Below, in pieces: positions 27,332 through 36,684 of a stretch of DNA of 64,000 bases. The position numbers were made by a program, and so were the translations under genes. Source of the DNA: an uncultured Treponema sp. (GTDB lineage: Bacteria; Spirochaetota; Spirochaetia; Treponematales; Treponemataceae). The stretch covers positions 1 to 64,000 of the forward strand of contig NZ_CAMCEC010000003.1 of assembly GCF_945873775.1 (NCBI RefSeq), written 5' to 3'. The notes below the pieces were generated by a model. That model saw only the letters and a program-made list of their open reading frames with translations, made no database searches and was not told where the DNA came from. How positions within the stretch are numbered: the stretch's first letter is position 1; the number at the start of each line of letters is the position of its first letter.

Positions 27332-28207
27332 ATGGCGAAGATTTCATTTTCAGAAAAATTAAAAAATCTTTTTGGCGGCAAGAAAAATTTCTCTGAAGAT
27401 TTTTTTGAAGACTTAACTGACGCCTTGATTGAAGGAGATTTGGGCGCAAAAAACGCGGTCGAAATTGTTGACAATCTTGAGTCCTTTTGCAAAAAAGAAA
27501 AGAAATTTTCTCCAGAAGAAATTACTGCCGAGTTAAAAAATATTCTGCTGAAATTTTTAAAGCCAGTTTCAATAGAGCCTTCAAATGGAAAAGTAAATAT
27601 TTTTATGGTTCTTGGCGTGAATGGCGTTGGAAAAACTACGACAGTTGCAAAAATGGCAAAACTGTATTCTGAAAAAAATGTCAATGTGATTATGGCGGCG
27701 GCGGACACTTTTCGTGCAGCGGCAGTTGACCAGCTTTCCATGCACGGGGAAAAACTTAAGCTTCGTGTTGTAAAACATCAAATGGGAAGTGATCCAAGCG
27801 CAGTTGTTTTTGATGCTGCGGATGCTTGCAAGGCGAACAATGGCGGGCTTGTAATTGCGGACACAGCTGGCCGTCTTCATAACAAAGAAAATCTTGTGAA
27901 TGAACTAAAAAAAATTGATAGGATTTGTGCTTCCAAAGCTGATGACGGTTGCTATAAAAAAATTCTTGTAATTGATGCGACAACTGGTCAGAATGCTGTA
28001 AGGCAAGCTGAAGTTTTTAATGAAGCTGTTGGAATTGACGCTGTTGTTCTTACAAAATATGATTCAACTGCAAAAGGCGGCGCGCTTGTTTCAATTGGAA
28101 AAGATTTGAATATTCCAGTTTTGTTTGTCTGCACTGGAGAAAAATATGAAAATATAGGATCCTTTGATCCAAAAAAATATGTGGATGAATTTGTTGGAAC
28201 AGAGTGA
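27332..28207 (+). CDS. ftsY: Signal recognition particle receptor FtsY
   Basis: Membrane-associated GTPase that docks SRP-ribosome complexes at the Sec translocon. The 291-aa protein is essentially the NG domain. The helical N part is followed by the P-loop GVNGVGKTTTVAKMAK (about residue 95), then AAADTFRAAAVDQL, DTAGRLHNKENL, TKYDSTAKGGA and FVCTGEKYENIGSFDP. The acidic A domain of E. coli FtsY is absent, as in many short forms. An AGGAG ribosome site precedes the ATG. Confidence 0.95.
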   Translation: MAKISFSEKLKNLFGGKKNFSEDFFEDLTDALIEGDLGAKNAVEIVDNLESFCKKEKKFSPEEITAELKNILLKFLKPVSIEPSNGKVNIFMVLGVNGVGKTTTVAKMAKLYSEKNVNVIMAAADTFRAAAVDQLSMHGEKLKLRVVKHQMGSDPSAVVFDAADACKANNGGLVIADTAGRLHNKENLVNELKKIDRICASKADDGCYKKILVIDATTGQNAVRQAEVFNEAVGIDAVVLTKYDSTAKGGALVSIGKDLNIPVLFVCTGEKYENIGSFDPKKYVDEFVGTE

Positions 28208-29073
28208 TGTCTTTTTTTGAGGCTTTGTTTTTTTTGTATTTTTTGTTTCCCGTTATAAATGAAAATCAACTTCTGATTTCTCGCGCAATGAAAGGGAATA
28301 TTTCTTTTGAAAAAACAGAAGAATTAAAAACTGAACTAAAAGAATTTTTAAATTCAGATGAAATTGATTTTGAGCTTTATGAAGATTCAGAAAAAAATCA
28401 TTCTGGATTTTATTTAAAAAATTCTCTTGGAAAACTTGTTCTTTTTAAATTTGACAAAGAACTTTTAAGTGTTTCAAAGGAACTTGAAAATTTTTCCTGC
28501 ACATCAGTAAATGAAGATCAGTTTTCAAGAATAAAATATAATTCAGATTATAAGCCTGTTGAAAAAATTGTTTGGGAAAATAAAAATACTGTTGCAGATT
28601 CAAAAATTATTTTAAAGGAAAACTGGAAATATTCAGGCAAATATATTTTTTCAAATAAAGAAGATTTTAAAAATAAGAAAAGCTATGAGATTCGGTACAA
28701 TAAAGATTTTCTTCCGCTTTATGTTGTGGAATATTGTTATGTTCAAAATCCAGAATCAACAGAAGAAAATCCTTTGCCTGAAATAAAAGTGCTAGAAAAA
28801 AAATCTTTCTTTTCTTATGACATGCAGAATCGGCTTTTATCTGATGAAGAAATTTCCTATGATGAAAAAAAAGAAGGCAAAGAAATTTATAGAAAAAAAA
28901 ATGTTTATAGTTATACAGGCAAAAGTGAAAATGCAGATTTTGAATTTTATGAAAATGGAACTTTAAGATTTTCTATAAAATATGCAAGCGATGATGATTT
29001 TGTTGAAACTGTATATTTCCCAGATGGAAAATGTATGGAAAAAAAATTTATAAATGGTGAAAAAATAAATTGA
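28207..29073 (+). CDS. Hypothetical exported protein
   Basis: A 288-aa, very AT-rich gene whose ATG overlaps the ftsY stop (TGATG), so it is coupled to ftsY. The N-terminus FFEALFFLYFLFPVI is a probable signal or anchor. The rest is polar, rich in Lys, Glu and Phe, with repeated YDEKKE/YEIRYNK strands, and ends in FYENGTLRFSIKY...YFPDGK, reminiscent of the MORN-like 'toxin-antitoxin YwqK' beta-repeat pattern. I cannot assign a function. It is followed closely by the lol operon. Confidence 0.65.
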   Translation: MSFFEALFFLYFLFPVINENQLLISRAMKGNISFEKTEELKTELKEFLNSDEIDFELYEDSEKNHSGFYLKNSLGKLVLFKFDKELLSVSKELENFSCTSVNEDQFSRIKYNSDYKPVEKIVWENKNTVADSKIILKENWKYSGKYIFSNKEDFKNKKSYEIRYNKDFLPLYVVEYCYVQNPESTEENPLPEIKVLEKKSFFSYDMQNRLLSDEEISYDEKKEGKEIYRKKNVYSYTGKSENADFEFYENGTLRFSIKYASDDDFVETVYFPDGKCMEKKFINGEKIN

Positions 29074-29082
29074 AAAAATTTA

Positions 29083-30375
29083 ATGAGGGTAAAATTGAAA
29101 TCAGATTTTAAATGGATATGCTTTGTTGCCAGACGAATAAGCAGAATAAATAGAAAAGGGCGCACTGCAGCCGCTTCGTATTTGGCTGCATTGGGAATTG
29201 CGCTTGGAGTAATGGCTCTGATTGTCATAATGAGTGTTATGAATGGATTTCAGATGGGATTTATAGATTCTATAATGGAAATTTCATCATACCATATTCA
29301 GGTATCTAAAATTCAAGACGATTCGTTTGAAAATTGGTGCAGTAAAAATAAAAAAGTTCTTTGTGCAGTTCCTTTTTATGAAGCACAAGGTCTTATGGTT
29401 GGAAATTCAGAAAGACAATGCGCCTCGATTGTCCGGGCAGTTCCAGAAAATATTATGGAAACTGATTTTGGATTTAAAGACAAGCTAAAAATTGTTGCAG
29501 GAAAATTTAATTTGTCTGAAGCAAACTCGATTGTTGTTGGCAGCACTTTGGCATATAACTTGAATCTTAGAATTGGAAGCAGAGTGAACATTGCGGCGCT
29601 TAGCGGTTCAAGCGATACAAGCTTGCTTTCTACAAACCGTCAATTTGTTGTAAAAGGAATTTTTCATTGTGGCTATGCGGAAATAAATTCTTCATTTGCA
29701 TTTATAAATTTTGATTCTGGAAAAAAAATTCTCGGAAATTCCGCTGAAGAAAAATATGGAATAAAATTAAATTCAGCTTCAAAAGATTCTTCATTTATAA
29801 AAGAATTCAAGAATGCTTTTCCGCAGTCCAAGGCAGTAGGCTGGCGCGAATACAACCGAAGTTACTTTGGAGTTCTTCGCATGGAAAAGAACACTCTGTT
29901 TGTTATTGTGCTTTTGATTTTTGTTGTTGCCGCAATAAATATTTTTAATTCAATGAAGAAACTTGTTTTGGAGCGGAAAAATGAAATTGCAGTTCTCTCT
30001 GCGCTTGGTGCTTCTGAAAAAAATGTGCAGAGCATTTTTGTTGTTCAGGGAATTTTCACGGGAATTTTGGGCGGTGTAACTGGACTTTTTCTTGGCGTTT
30101 TTATTTCTCTGAATATGAAAACAGTTTTTAATTTGCTTTCTAAAATTCAGTTTGGAATCGAATATTTTTTTACAATGATTTTCAATTCAGGATATGAAAA
30201 CTTTGTGACGGAAAATCCAATGTTTGCAATTTACGCAAGAATTCCTACGAGAATTTTTTTGCATGAAGTTATTTTTATTTTTTTGTTCGGAGTTTTTTCA
30301 GCGGTTGCGGCAACCTGGCTTGCTAGCCGAAATGTTTTGCGAATGACTGTAACGGAGGTTTTGCGCGATGAATAA
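29083..30375 (+). CDS. lolC: Lipoprotein-releasing ABC permease (LolC/LolE type)
   Basis: Inner-membrane permease of 430 aa expected to extract lipoproteins for transfer towards the outer membrane. It has one N-terminal helix (AASYLAALGIALGVMALIVIMSVMNGF), a large periplasmic MacB-like domain, and three C-terminal helices of the FtsX family (VIVLLIFVVAAINIFNSM and following). The coupling segment VLERKNEIAVLSALGASEKNV contacts the ATPase. A TTG at 29095 with GAGGG upstream is an alternative start. Its stop overlaps the start of the ATPase gene. Which of the two permeases is C or E cannot be settled. Confidence 0.85.
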   Translation: MRVKLKSDFKWICFVARRISRINRKGRTAAASYLAALGIALGVMALIVIMSVMNGFQMGFIDSIMEISSYHIQVSKIQDDSFENWCSKNKKVLCAVPFYEAQGLMVGNSERQCASIVRAVPENIMETDFGFKDKLKIVAGKFNLSEANSIVVGSTLAYNLNLRIGSRVNIAALSGSSDTSLLSTNRQFVVKGIFHCGYAEINSSFAFINFDSGKKILGNSAEEKYGIKLNSASKDSSFIKEFKNAFPQSKAVGWREYNRSYFGVLRMEKNTLFVIVLLIFVVAAINIFNSMKKLVLERKNEIAVLSALGASEKNVQSIFVVQGIFTGILGGVTGLFLGVFISLNMKTVFNLLSKIQFGIEYFFTMIFNSGYENFVTENPMFAIYARIPTRIFLHEVIFIFLFGVFSAVAATWLASRNVLRMTVTEVLRDE

Positions 30376-31060
30376 TCAGAATATTGTTTTGTCAATAAAA
30401 GATTTGGAAAAAACTTACAAGACTTCAAGTGAGGAACTTGCGATTTTAAAAAAATTGAACATGGAGTTGAAGCAGGGACAAACTTGTGTAATTGTTGGAA
30501 AAAGCGGCAGCGGAAAATCAACTTTGCTGAATATAATCGGCGGGTTGGACAAGGCTACTGGAGGAACTGTTTGTGTTGGCGGAATGAATGTAAGTTCAAT
30601 GTCAGAAAAGCAGCTTGTAAAATTCAGGCGTGAATTTCTTGGAATGATATTTCAGTTTCATTATCTTTTAAAAGATTTTACTGCATTGGAAAATGTTTTT
30701 CTTCCGGCATTTATGGCAGGCGTTTCTAAAAAAGATGCAATGGAAAAAGCAGAAGAACTTTTGTGTGCCGTTGGATTGAAAGAAAGAATGTCGCATTTGC
30801 CTTCTGAACTTTCTGGTGGAGAGCGGCAAAGAGTTTCCGTTGCAAGAAGCCTTGTGAATAATCCTGAATTGATTTTGGCTGATGAGCCTACAGGAAATCT
30901 TGATCCTGCAAATGCCGAGTCTGTTGGCAATCTTCTTTTTTCACTTTCTGAAAAATACGGAAAAACTTTGATTCTTGTTACACATGATATGAATCTTGCT
31001 TCAAAAGGACAGATAAAATATTCCATAGAAAACGGGCAGCTTCAGGAGCTTGAAATATGA
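30368..31060 (+). CDS. lolD: Lipoprotein-releasing ABC ATPase
   Basis: A 230-aa ATPase of the LolD/MacB group. Walker A is VGKSGSGKSTLLNIIGGLD, the signature is LSGGERQRVSVARSL, Walker B is LILADEPTGNLDP, and the switch His is in LVTHD. It energises the two flanking permeases, with which its gene overlaps by 8 and 4 bp, a clear sign of one translation-coupled unit. Confidence 0.93.
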   Translation: MNNQNIVLSIKDLEKTYKTSSEELAILKKLNMELKQGQTCVIVGKSGSGKSTLLNIIGGLDKATGGTVCVGGMNVSSMSEKQLVKFRREFLGMIFQFHYLLKDFTALENVFLPAFMAGVSKKDAMEKAEELLCAVGLKERMSHLPSELSGGERQRVSVARSLVNNPELILADEPTGNLDPANAESVGNLLFSLSEKYGKTLILVTHDMNLASKGQIKYSIENGQLQELEI

Positions 31061-32400
31061 CTTTTACTTCATGCTTGATGTATGCAAAAAAAATATTTTT
31101 TTCAAAGTCTCAAAGTTCTGATTCTGGAATTGGAAAGCGAAGTCTTACTGGCGCTATTGCGTGTATTGGAATAAGTCTTGTTCCGATGGTTGTTCTTCTC
31201 GTTGTTACAAACGGAATGGTTCAAGGAATGACAAGCCGGATGATAAATCTTTTTTCACGTGATATTTCAGTTTCAGTTTATAAAAACTCTATGTATTTGA
31301 GTTCATGCAAAAATTTTATTTTGGCATCGGAAAAAATTGCGGATATTCAAGGCGTGGAAAAAGTTTTCCCGGAAGTGCGAGGAATGGCTCTTGCGGCCGG
31401 ACAAAATTATAGATCTGGTGCATTTGTAAGAGGCGTTCCTCAAGGCACTTTTTTGACTGATAAAAATTTTTCTTCACTTTTTAAAGTTATTGAAGGAAAT
31501 ATTTCTTTTCCTGATTTGCGGACTGCTGTTATCGGAGAAAAAATTTCAGAACAGCTTGGAGTTCATGTTGGAGATAATATAAAAATTATAAGCATGAACA
31601 CAGCAGGAAAAAGATTTGTTCCAAAAGTTGCGCAGTTTAAAGTCGGAGGAATAATTTCAAGCGGCTATCAGGAGCTTGATGCGGTGTGGGTTTTTATTCC
31701 AATTGAAGCGGCTTTTAATTCCCTTGCAAAATCATCCTGCGAATTTGTTGTTGGCATAAAAACTGAAAATTCTTTTTCCGAAGAACTTTCTTCTATTGCG
31801 GAGCGGATTCAATATTTTGCATTTCAAGATGAAGGCTTGGTAGATTCCAGAGTTCAAACCTGGAAAGAAGTCAATGCGTCTGAACTTGAAAACTTTGCTT
31901 CGACAAAAGCTTTGCTTGTTGTGATTATGGTTATGATTGTGATTGTCGCAAGCATAAGCGTAAGCTCTTCTGTTTTGATAATTGTAATGGAACGCAAAAA
32001 AGAAATTGCGCTTTTAAAATGCGTTGGCGCGTCTCCAAATGGAATTGCTCTTTCATTTGTTTTAACAGGAGCTTCAATTGGCCTTGCAGGAATTTTGATT
32101 GGTGTTCCGATTGGACTTTTAATTTCCGTAAACATAAATGGAATTATCAGCGCAATTGAATCTTGTGTAAACTTTTTTGAAAAATTTTCGCTTGCATTTT
32201 CTTTTGGAGATTCGCATGAAATTGCAAAATTTCATTTGCTTGATCCGGCATATTATCTTCAAGACATTCCAATAGAAATTCCTGTAAAAGAAATTGTCGC
32301 GGTTGTTTTATGCACGCTTCTTCTTTCCGCTTTGGTTTCTTTGATTCCTTCAGTTAAAGCCGGAAAAGAGAAACCTATTGATACTTTGCGTAAAATGTAA
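31057..32400 (+). CDS. lolE: Lipoprotein-releasing ABC permease (LolE/LolC type)
   Basis: Second permease, 447 aa, with the same topology: a first helix near residues 30-55 (ACIGISLVPMVVLLVVTNGM), a periplasmic domain, and C-terminal helices starting LLVVIMVMIVIVASISVSSSV. The coupling motif VMERKKEIALLKCVGASPNGI is well conserved. The N-terminal part is longer by about 25 residues than in its partner. The final gene of lolCDE; mcsA follows after 38 bp. Confidence 0.87.
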   Translation: MTFTSCLMYAKKIFFSKSQSSDSGIGKRSLTGAIACIGISLVPMVVLLVVTNGMVQGMTSRMINLFSRDISVSVYKNSMYLSSCKNFILASEKIADIQGVEKVFPEVRGMALAAGQNYRSGAFVRGVPQGTFLTDKNFSSLFKVIEGNISFPDLRTAVIGEKISEQLGVHVGDNIKIISMNTAGKRFVPKVAQFKVGGIISSGYQELDAVWVFIPIEAAFNSLAKSSCEFVVGIKTENSFSEELSSIAERIQYFAFQDEGLVDSRVQTWKEVNASELENFASTKALLVVIMVMIVIVASISVSSSVLIIVMERKKEIALLKCVGASPNGIALSFVLTGASIGLAGILIGVPIGLLISVNINGIISAIESCVNFFEKFSLAFSFGDSHEIAKFHLLDPAYYLQDIPIEIPVKEIVAVVLCTLLLSALVSLIPSVKAGKEKPIDTLRKM

Positions 32401-32438
32401 TTTATGGTACACTCACTATTTGAAAAACGAGGAAAAGT

Positions 32439-32975
32439 ATGATTTGCGATTTTTGCCACGAACGTGAAGCTGTAATTTTTATGGAACAAACCACAACTGA
32501 TGGTTCGCGCCGGAAAATAAATATATGCCTCGAATGCGCAATGGAACGCGGAATTTCTCCAGATCCAAAAAGCATAGAGTCTTCAATCGGAAATCTTTTT
32601 AGAGAACTTGCCAATGTTTCAAAGAAAATTTCAGAGCGCGAAAACAAACTTTGTCCTGTCTGCGGAACTTCATTGAAAGAAATAACTCGAAGCGGAAAAA
32701 CTGGCTGCCCGGAATGCTACGCTATTTTTAAAAACGATGTAAGGCATTTTCTTGAAACTAATGGAATAAAAGAAATATTTAAAGGCTCAATGCCGGCTCG
32801 TCTTTCTTCGGTGCGTTCTGTTTTAAATGACAGAGTTATTCTTCAAAATAAATTGAACATTGCGATTCAAAAAGAAGATTATGAAAAAGCCGCAATGTAC
32901 AGAGATTATTTAAAGGCTCTTGAAAAAAATGCAGTTTCAGGTTCGGCGGAAATTTCTAGTGGAGAAATCGGCTGA
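32439..32975 (+). CDS. mcsA: McsA-like zinc-finger protein with UVR motif
   Basis: A 178-aa partner of the McsB arginine kinase and ClpC. Four CxxC pairs (CDFC, CLEC, CPVC, CPEC) should bind two zincs. The C-terminus carries a UvrB/UvrC motif (LNIAIQKEDYEKAAMYRDYLKALE) used to contact ClpC. A GAGG ribosome site precedes the ATG. First gene of mcsA-mcsB-clpC; ctsR, which leads this operon in Firmicutes, is missing and no CtsR box was seen. Confidence 0.88.
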   Translation: MICDFCHEREAVIFMEQTTTDGSRRKINICLECAMERGISPDPKSIESSIGNLFRELANVSKKISERENKLCPVCGTSLKEITRSGKTGCPECYAIFKNDVRHFLETNGIKEIFKGSMPARLSSVRSVLNDRVILQNKLNIAIQKEDYEKAAMYRDYLKALEKNAVSGSAEISSGEIG

Positions 32976-34087
32976 TGATAAAAAAATCAAAAGAAGATGT
33001 TTCTGGAGCGTGGTATGCCTGCGCAGGTCCTGAGCAAGATATTGTTGTTGCGACCAGAGCGACTCTTTCAAGAAATCTTGCAAATTTTCCTTTTCCAGAT
33101 AAATTGAATGATTCTGAAAGCGAGCGCATTCAGTCTATTGTTTTTGATGCGTTTAATTTTTTAAAGAATGCGGAAGATTTTCAGGCGGTTTCTGTTTGCA
33201 AACTTGATGGCATCGGGAACAAGATAATGCATGAGCGCGGAATTCTTTTCGATTCAAAAGGAAAAAAATCTGGACTTGTTCTTCGCAATGATGGAAAAAT
33301 TTCTTGCACTGTAAATACTGATGATCATTTGAAAATCTCTTCATTTATTCCAGGTCTTGGAATTGAAGCCGCATCGAATTCAGTTTATGAAATAGACAAC
33401 GAGCTTCAAAAAAGAATTCAGTTTGCTGCAAGCTATGAGTTTGGATATTTGACTTATTCAGTTTTAAATTCAGGAAGCGGGCTTTCTGTTGTTGTAAAAC
33501 TTCATCTGCCTGCCTGCTCATTGCTTGGCTCAATAAATTCAATTGTAAAAAATATTTCAGGTGATGGATTTAATTTGCTGGCTTGCTATGGTTCTGGCGG
33601 CGGAAATGCTTTGAGCGGCTTTGGAACAAAAGGAACTTCTTTGGGCAGCTATTACATTGTTGTTCCGAAAAGTTCAGCGGGCGGAAGTGAGTTCGATCAG
33701 ATTGCTTCAATTCAGTGCGCTGTTCAAAATATTTTAAAGGAAGAAAGAGCTGCACGAAAAAGTTGCAAGGCTCAGCATATAACGGAAATTTCAAACTATG
33801 CGCTTCGTTCGCTGGCTTTGGCAAAGAGCAGTTTTTTTGTTTCGCTCAGAGAAGCTATCGACATTATAAGTGGCGTTAAGTTCGGCAAGGACATGGGAAT
33901 TTTTTCTGGAGTTGAAGAGGCTGAATTACACGCTTTGCTTTACAGAGTTCAAGAAGGACATCTTGAATATGTTCTTGACAACGGAAAATTTAAATTTGAA
34001 AAAGATATTCAGGACAACCGTCCGCGTAAAATTGAGCGGCTTAGAGCTTTGATTTTACAGGAAGCTTTTGAAAATATTGAAAAGTGA
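32975..34087 (+). CDS. mcsB: McsB-like guanido kinase homologue with altered active site
   Basis: A 370-aa member of the ATP:guanido phosphotransferase family; in Firmicutes McsB phosphorylates arginines to mark proteins for ClpCP. The fold is clear (ATRATLSRNLANFPFP, NTDDHLKISS, YEFGYLTYSVLNSGSGLS, LHLPA). Several expected active-site residues differ: the R-x-R pair is R-x-T, NEEDHxR is NTDDHLK, CPTN-GTGxR is SVLN-GSGLS, and the last Arg loop reads CYGSGGGNALS. It may be inactive as a kinase and act as an adaptor; that is inference. Start overlaps the mcsA stop by one base. Confidence 0.8.
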   Translation: MIKKSKEDVSGAWYACAGPEQDIVVATRATLSRNLANFPFPDKLNDSESERIQSIVFDAFNFLKNAEDFQAVSVCKLDGIGNKIMHERGILFDSKGKKSGLVLRNDGKISCTVNTDDHLKISSFIPGLGIEAASNSVYEIDNELQKRIQFAASYEFGYLTYSVLNSGSGLSVVVKLHLPACSLLGSINSIVKNISGDGFNLLACYGSGGGNALSGFGTKGTSLGSYYIVVPKSSAGGSEFDQIASIQCAVQNILKEERAARKSCKAQHITEISNYALRSLALAKSSFFVSLREAIDIISGVKFGKDMGIFSGVEEAELHALLYRVQEGHLEYVLDNGKFKFEKDIQDNRPRKIERLRALILQEAFENIEK

Positions 34088-34096
34088 GGTTCCTAT

Positions 34097-36661
34097 ATGT
34101 ATGAAAATTTTTCTCCTAGGGCACAGCGTATTTTGGTTGCGCTTGCTCAAGACGAAGCTTATTTTTTAGGAAGCCGGCAGATTGAGCCGGAACATATTAT
34201 ACTTGCGCTTTTAAAATCTGCGGAAGGACTTGGTTATGTTGTGCTTCAGCAGCTTAGAATAAATGTTCTTACTCTTCAGCTTGCAATTGAACAAAGTTTG
34301 CCTTCCCGTTTTCCAGATACAGAACTGAAGACGATTCCAAATTCGGAGCGCACAGAAAGATTTTTGAATCAGGCTGCATTTGATGCAAAGACAATGCAGT
34401 GCAACTATGTTGGAACGGAGCATCTTTTGTTTGCAGCGGCTACGGAGGAACGTTCGCTTTTGTGGGCATATTTAAAGCGCGCAGGAATTTCCATTGAGCA
34501 GGTCAGAAATGCAATTGCAGATATTCAGCGCAAAATTCCTTCATCAGCTGTAAAAGAGCAAAAGAATTTTTCAGGCGGAAACTTTGCGCAGGAAACTCCA
34601 GTTCCTTTTATGGCGGACGGAAGCGCGCAGAGAAAACAAAAGCAGTCTGGAATTCTTGCACAGTTTTCAAGAGACTTAACGCAAGATGCAAAGGACGGAA
34701 ACTTAGATCCTGTTGTCGGACGTGAAAAAGAAGTTTTGCGAACAATTCAAATTTTAAGCCGCCGCACAAAAAATAATCCAGTTCTTGTTGGAGAGCCGGG
34801 TGTTGGAAAAACTGCAATAGCGGAATCTCTTGCACATCGCATTGCAAATGGAAAAGTTCCTGCCGATCTTCTTGGAAAAAAATTGCTTCAGCTTGATTTG
34901 GCTGCAATGATTGCCGGAACGAAATACCGCGGTGAATTTGAAGAGCGGCTTAAGCGTGTAATGAAAGAAATAAAGGAATCAAAAAATGTGATTCTTTTTG
35001 TTGACGAGCTTCACACTATAATTGGAGCTGGCGGACCAGAAGGCTCGATGGATGCAAGCAACATGATAAAGCCTGCTTTAAGCCGCGGTGAGCTTCAGAT
35101 GATTGGAGCTACCACAACAAAGGAATACAGAAAATATTTTGAAAAAGATTCTGCGCTTGTAAGAAGATTTCAGATTGTAAAAGTTGAAGAGCCTTCCGAA
35201 GATGAAACTCAAAAAATACTTTTGGGACTTAAAAAATATTATGAGGAATTTCACCATGTCGTTTATGAAGATGATGTGATTCCACTTATTGTAAAATACA
35301 GCAAGCGATATATTTCTGAACGTTTTTTACCAGACAAAGCGATTGATATTCTTGATGAAGCCGGAGCTGCAAAAAAATTGCAGGAAGATGTTCGTCCGGA
35401 AGAACTGGACAAACTTGAAGCGGAATATGCAAGATACAACGAGCAGAAACGCGAGCTGGTTGCTTCACAGGAATACGAAAAGGCCGCATATATCAGAGAC
35501 CACATAAATTTGTTGCGCTCACGGATAGATGACTTGAACCGCAAATGGAAATCTTCTGATGCCGCAAAAAAACGCCGTGTTTGCGCGGAAGATGTCTGCA
35601 AGATTATAAGCGAAATTTCTGGAATCGATGTTTCAAAACTGGACGAAGGAAAATCCGGTCGGCTTTTGAACATGGAAAAAATTCTGCATGAAGAAGTTGT
35701 TGGGCAAGACGAAGCCGTTGCTTCAATTTGCAGCGCAGTCCGCAGAAACAAAGCTGGCATTTCTTCACATAAACGTCCTGTGGGCTCATTTATTTTTCTT
35801 GGTCCTACCGGCGTTGGAAAAACTCAGCTTGCAAAGTCGCTTGCAAAATTTCTTTTTGGAACGGAAGAAGCTTTGATTCGTGTGGACATGAGCGACTACA
35901 TGGAAAAGCAAAACGCATCTCGTCTTGTTGGCGCGCCTCCGGGATACATTGGCTATGAAGAAGGCGGGTTGCTTACGGAGCAAGTTCGGCAGCATCCATA
36001 TTCAGTTGTGCTCCTCGATGAAATTGAAAAAGCTCACCACGACATTTACAATCTTTTGCTTCAGCTTCTTGAAGAGGGCGAATTAAAGGATAACCTTGGT
36101 CATACCGTGAGCTTCAAAAATACAGTTGTCATTATGACCAGCAATGCCGGCGCGCGCGAGATTACTGCGGAAAGCAGAATGGGATTTTCCACAGCAAAAG
36201 AAGGAATTGTTCCATACAACGAAATAAAATCCAGCGCAATGGAAGAACTCAAAAAAATCATGTCGCCTGAACTTCTTAACCGAATTGATGATGTGATAGT
36301 TTTTGATGCGCTTTCAAAAAAACAGATTGCGTCTATACTTGAAATTCAAATTAAAGAGCTTGAAGAGCGTCTTGCTGAAAAATCAATTTCACTTGCGCTT
36401 AAACCTAAAGCCAGAGAATATCTTGTGGAACATGGATATGAGCCTTCAATGGGAGCGCGTCCGATGCGCCGTCTGCTTCAAAAAGAAATTGAAGATCCGC
36501 TTGCAAATCTTTTTTTGCAAAATGAAAATGCGGAAGGCGAAACTGTTTCCGTGGATTGCGTTGATGGAATTATTTCATTAAAACTTAGCAAGAAAAAAAG
36601 AGCAGTTTCTGCAAAGAAAAAGCAAGAGCTTTCAGCGCAAGAAGCAAATCAACTTTTATAA
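34097..36661 (+). CDS. clpC: ClpC-type AAA+ unfoldase
   Basis: An 854-aa chaperone that unfolds proteins for ClpP. A double Clp N-domain (residues 1-145) is followed by AAA-1 (Walker [16 protein letters not shown], Walker [12 protein letters not shown]). Next come a coiled-coil M domain with a UVR-like segment ([18 protein letters not shown]) and AAA-2 ([33 protein letters not shown]), then a D2-small domain. The short M domain fits ClpC rather than ClpB. A GAGG site precedes the ATG, 9 bp after mcsB. It ends in a basic tail [13 protein letters not shown]. Confidence 0.94.
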   Translation: MYENFSPRAQRILVALAQDEAYFLGSRQIEPEHIILALLKSAEGLGYVVLQQLRINVLTLQLAIEQSLPSRFPDTELKTIPNSERTERFLNQAAFDAKTMQCNYVGTEHLLFAAATEERSLLWAYLKRAGISIEQVRNAIADIQRKIPSSAVKEQKNFSGGNFAQETPVPFMADGSAQRKQKQSGILAQFSRDLTQDAKDGNLDPVVGREKEVLRTIQILSRRTKNNPVLVGEPGVGKTAIAESLAHRIANGKVPADLLGKKLLQLDLAAMIAGTKYRGEFEERLKRVMKEIKESKNVILFVDELHTIIGAGGPEGSMDASNMIKPALSRGELQMIGATTTKEYRKYFEKDSALVRRFQIVKVEEPSEDETQKILLGLKKYYEEFHHVVYEDDVIPLIVKYSKRYISERFLPDKAIDILDEAGAAKKLQEDVRPEELDKLEAEYARYNEQKRELVASQEYEKAAYIRDHINLLRSRIDDLNRKWKSSDAAKKRRVCAEDVCKIISEISGIDVSKLDEGKSGRLLNMEKILHEEVVGQDEAVASICSAVRRNKAGISSHKRPVGSFIFLGPTGVGKTQLAKSLAKFLFGTEEALIRVDMSDYMEKQNASRLVGAPPGYIGYEEGGLLTEQVRQHPYSVVLLDEIEKAHHDIYNLLLQLLEEGELKDNLGHTVSFKNTVVIMTSNAGAREITAESRMGFSTAKEGIVPYNEIKSSAMEELKKIMSPELLNRIDDVIVFDALSKKQIASILEIQIKELEERLAEKSISLALKPKAREYLVEHGYEPSMGARPMRRLLQKEIEDPLANLFLQNENAEGETVSVDCVDGIISLKLSKKKRAVSAKKKQELSAQEANQLL

Positions 36662-36684
36662 AAATAAAGTAACGAGGAAGAAAT

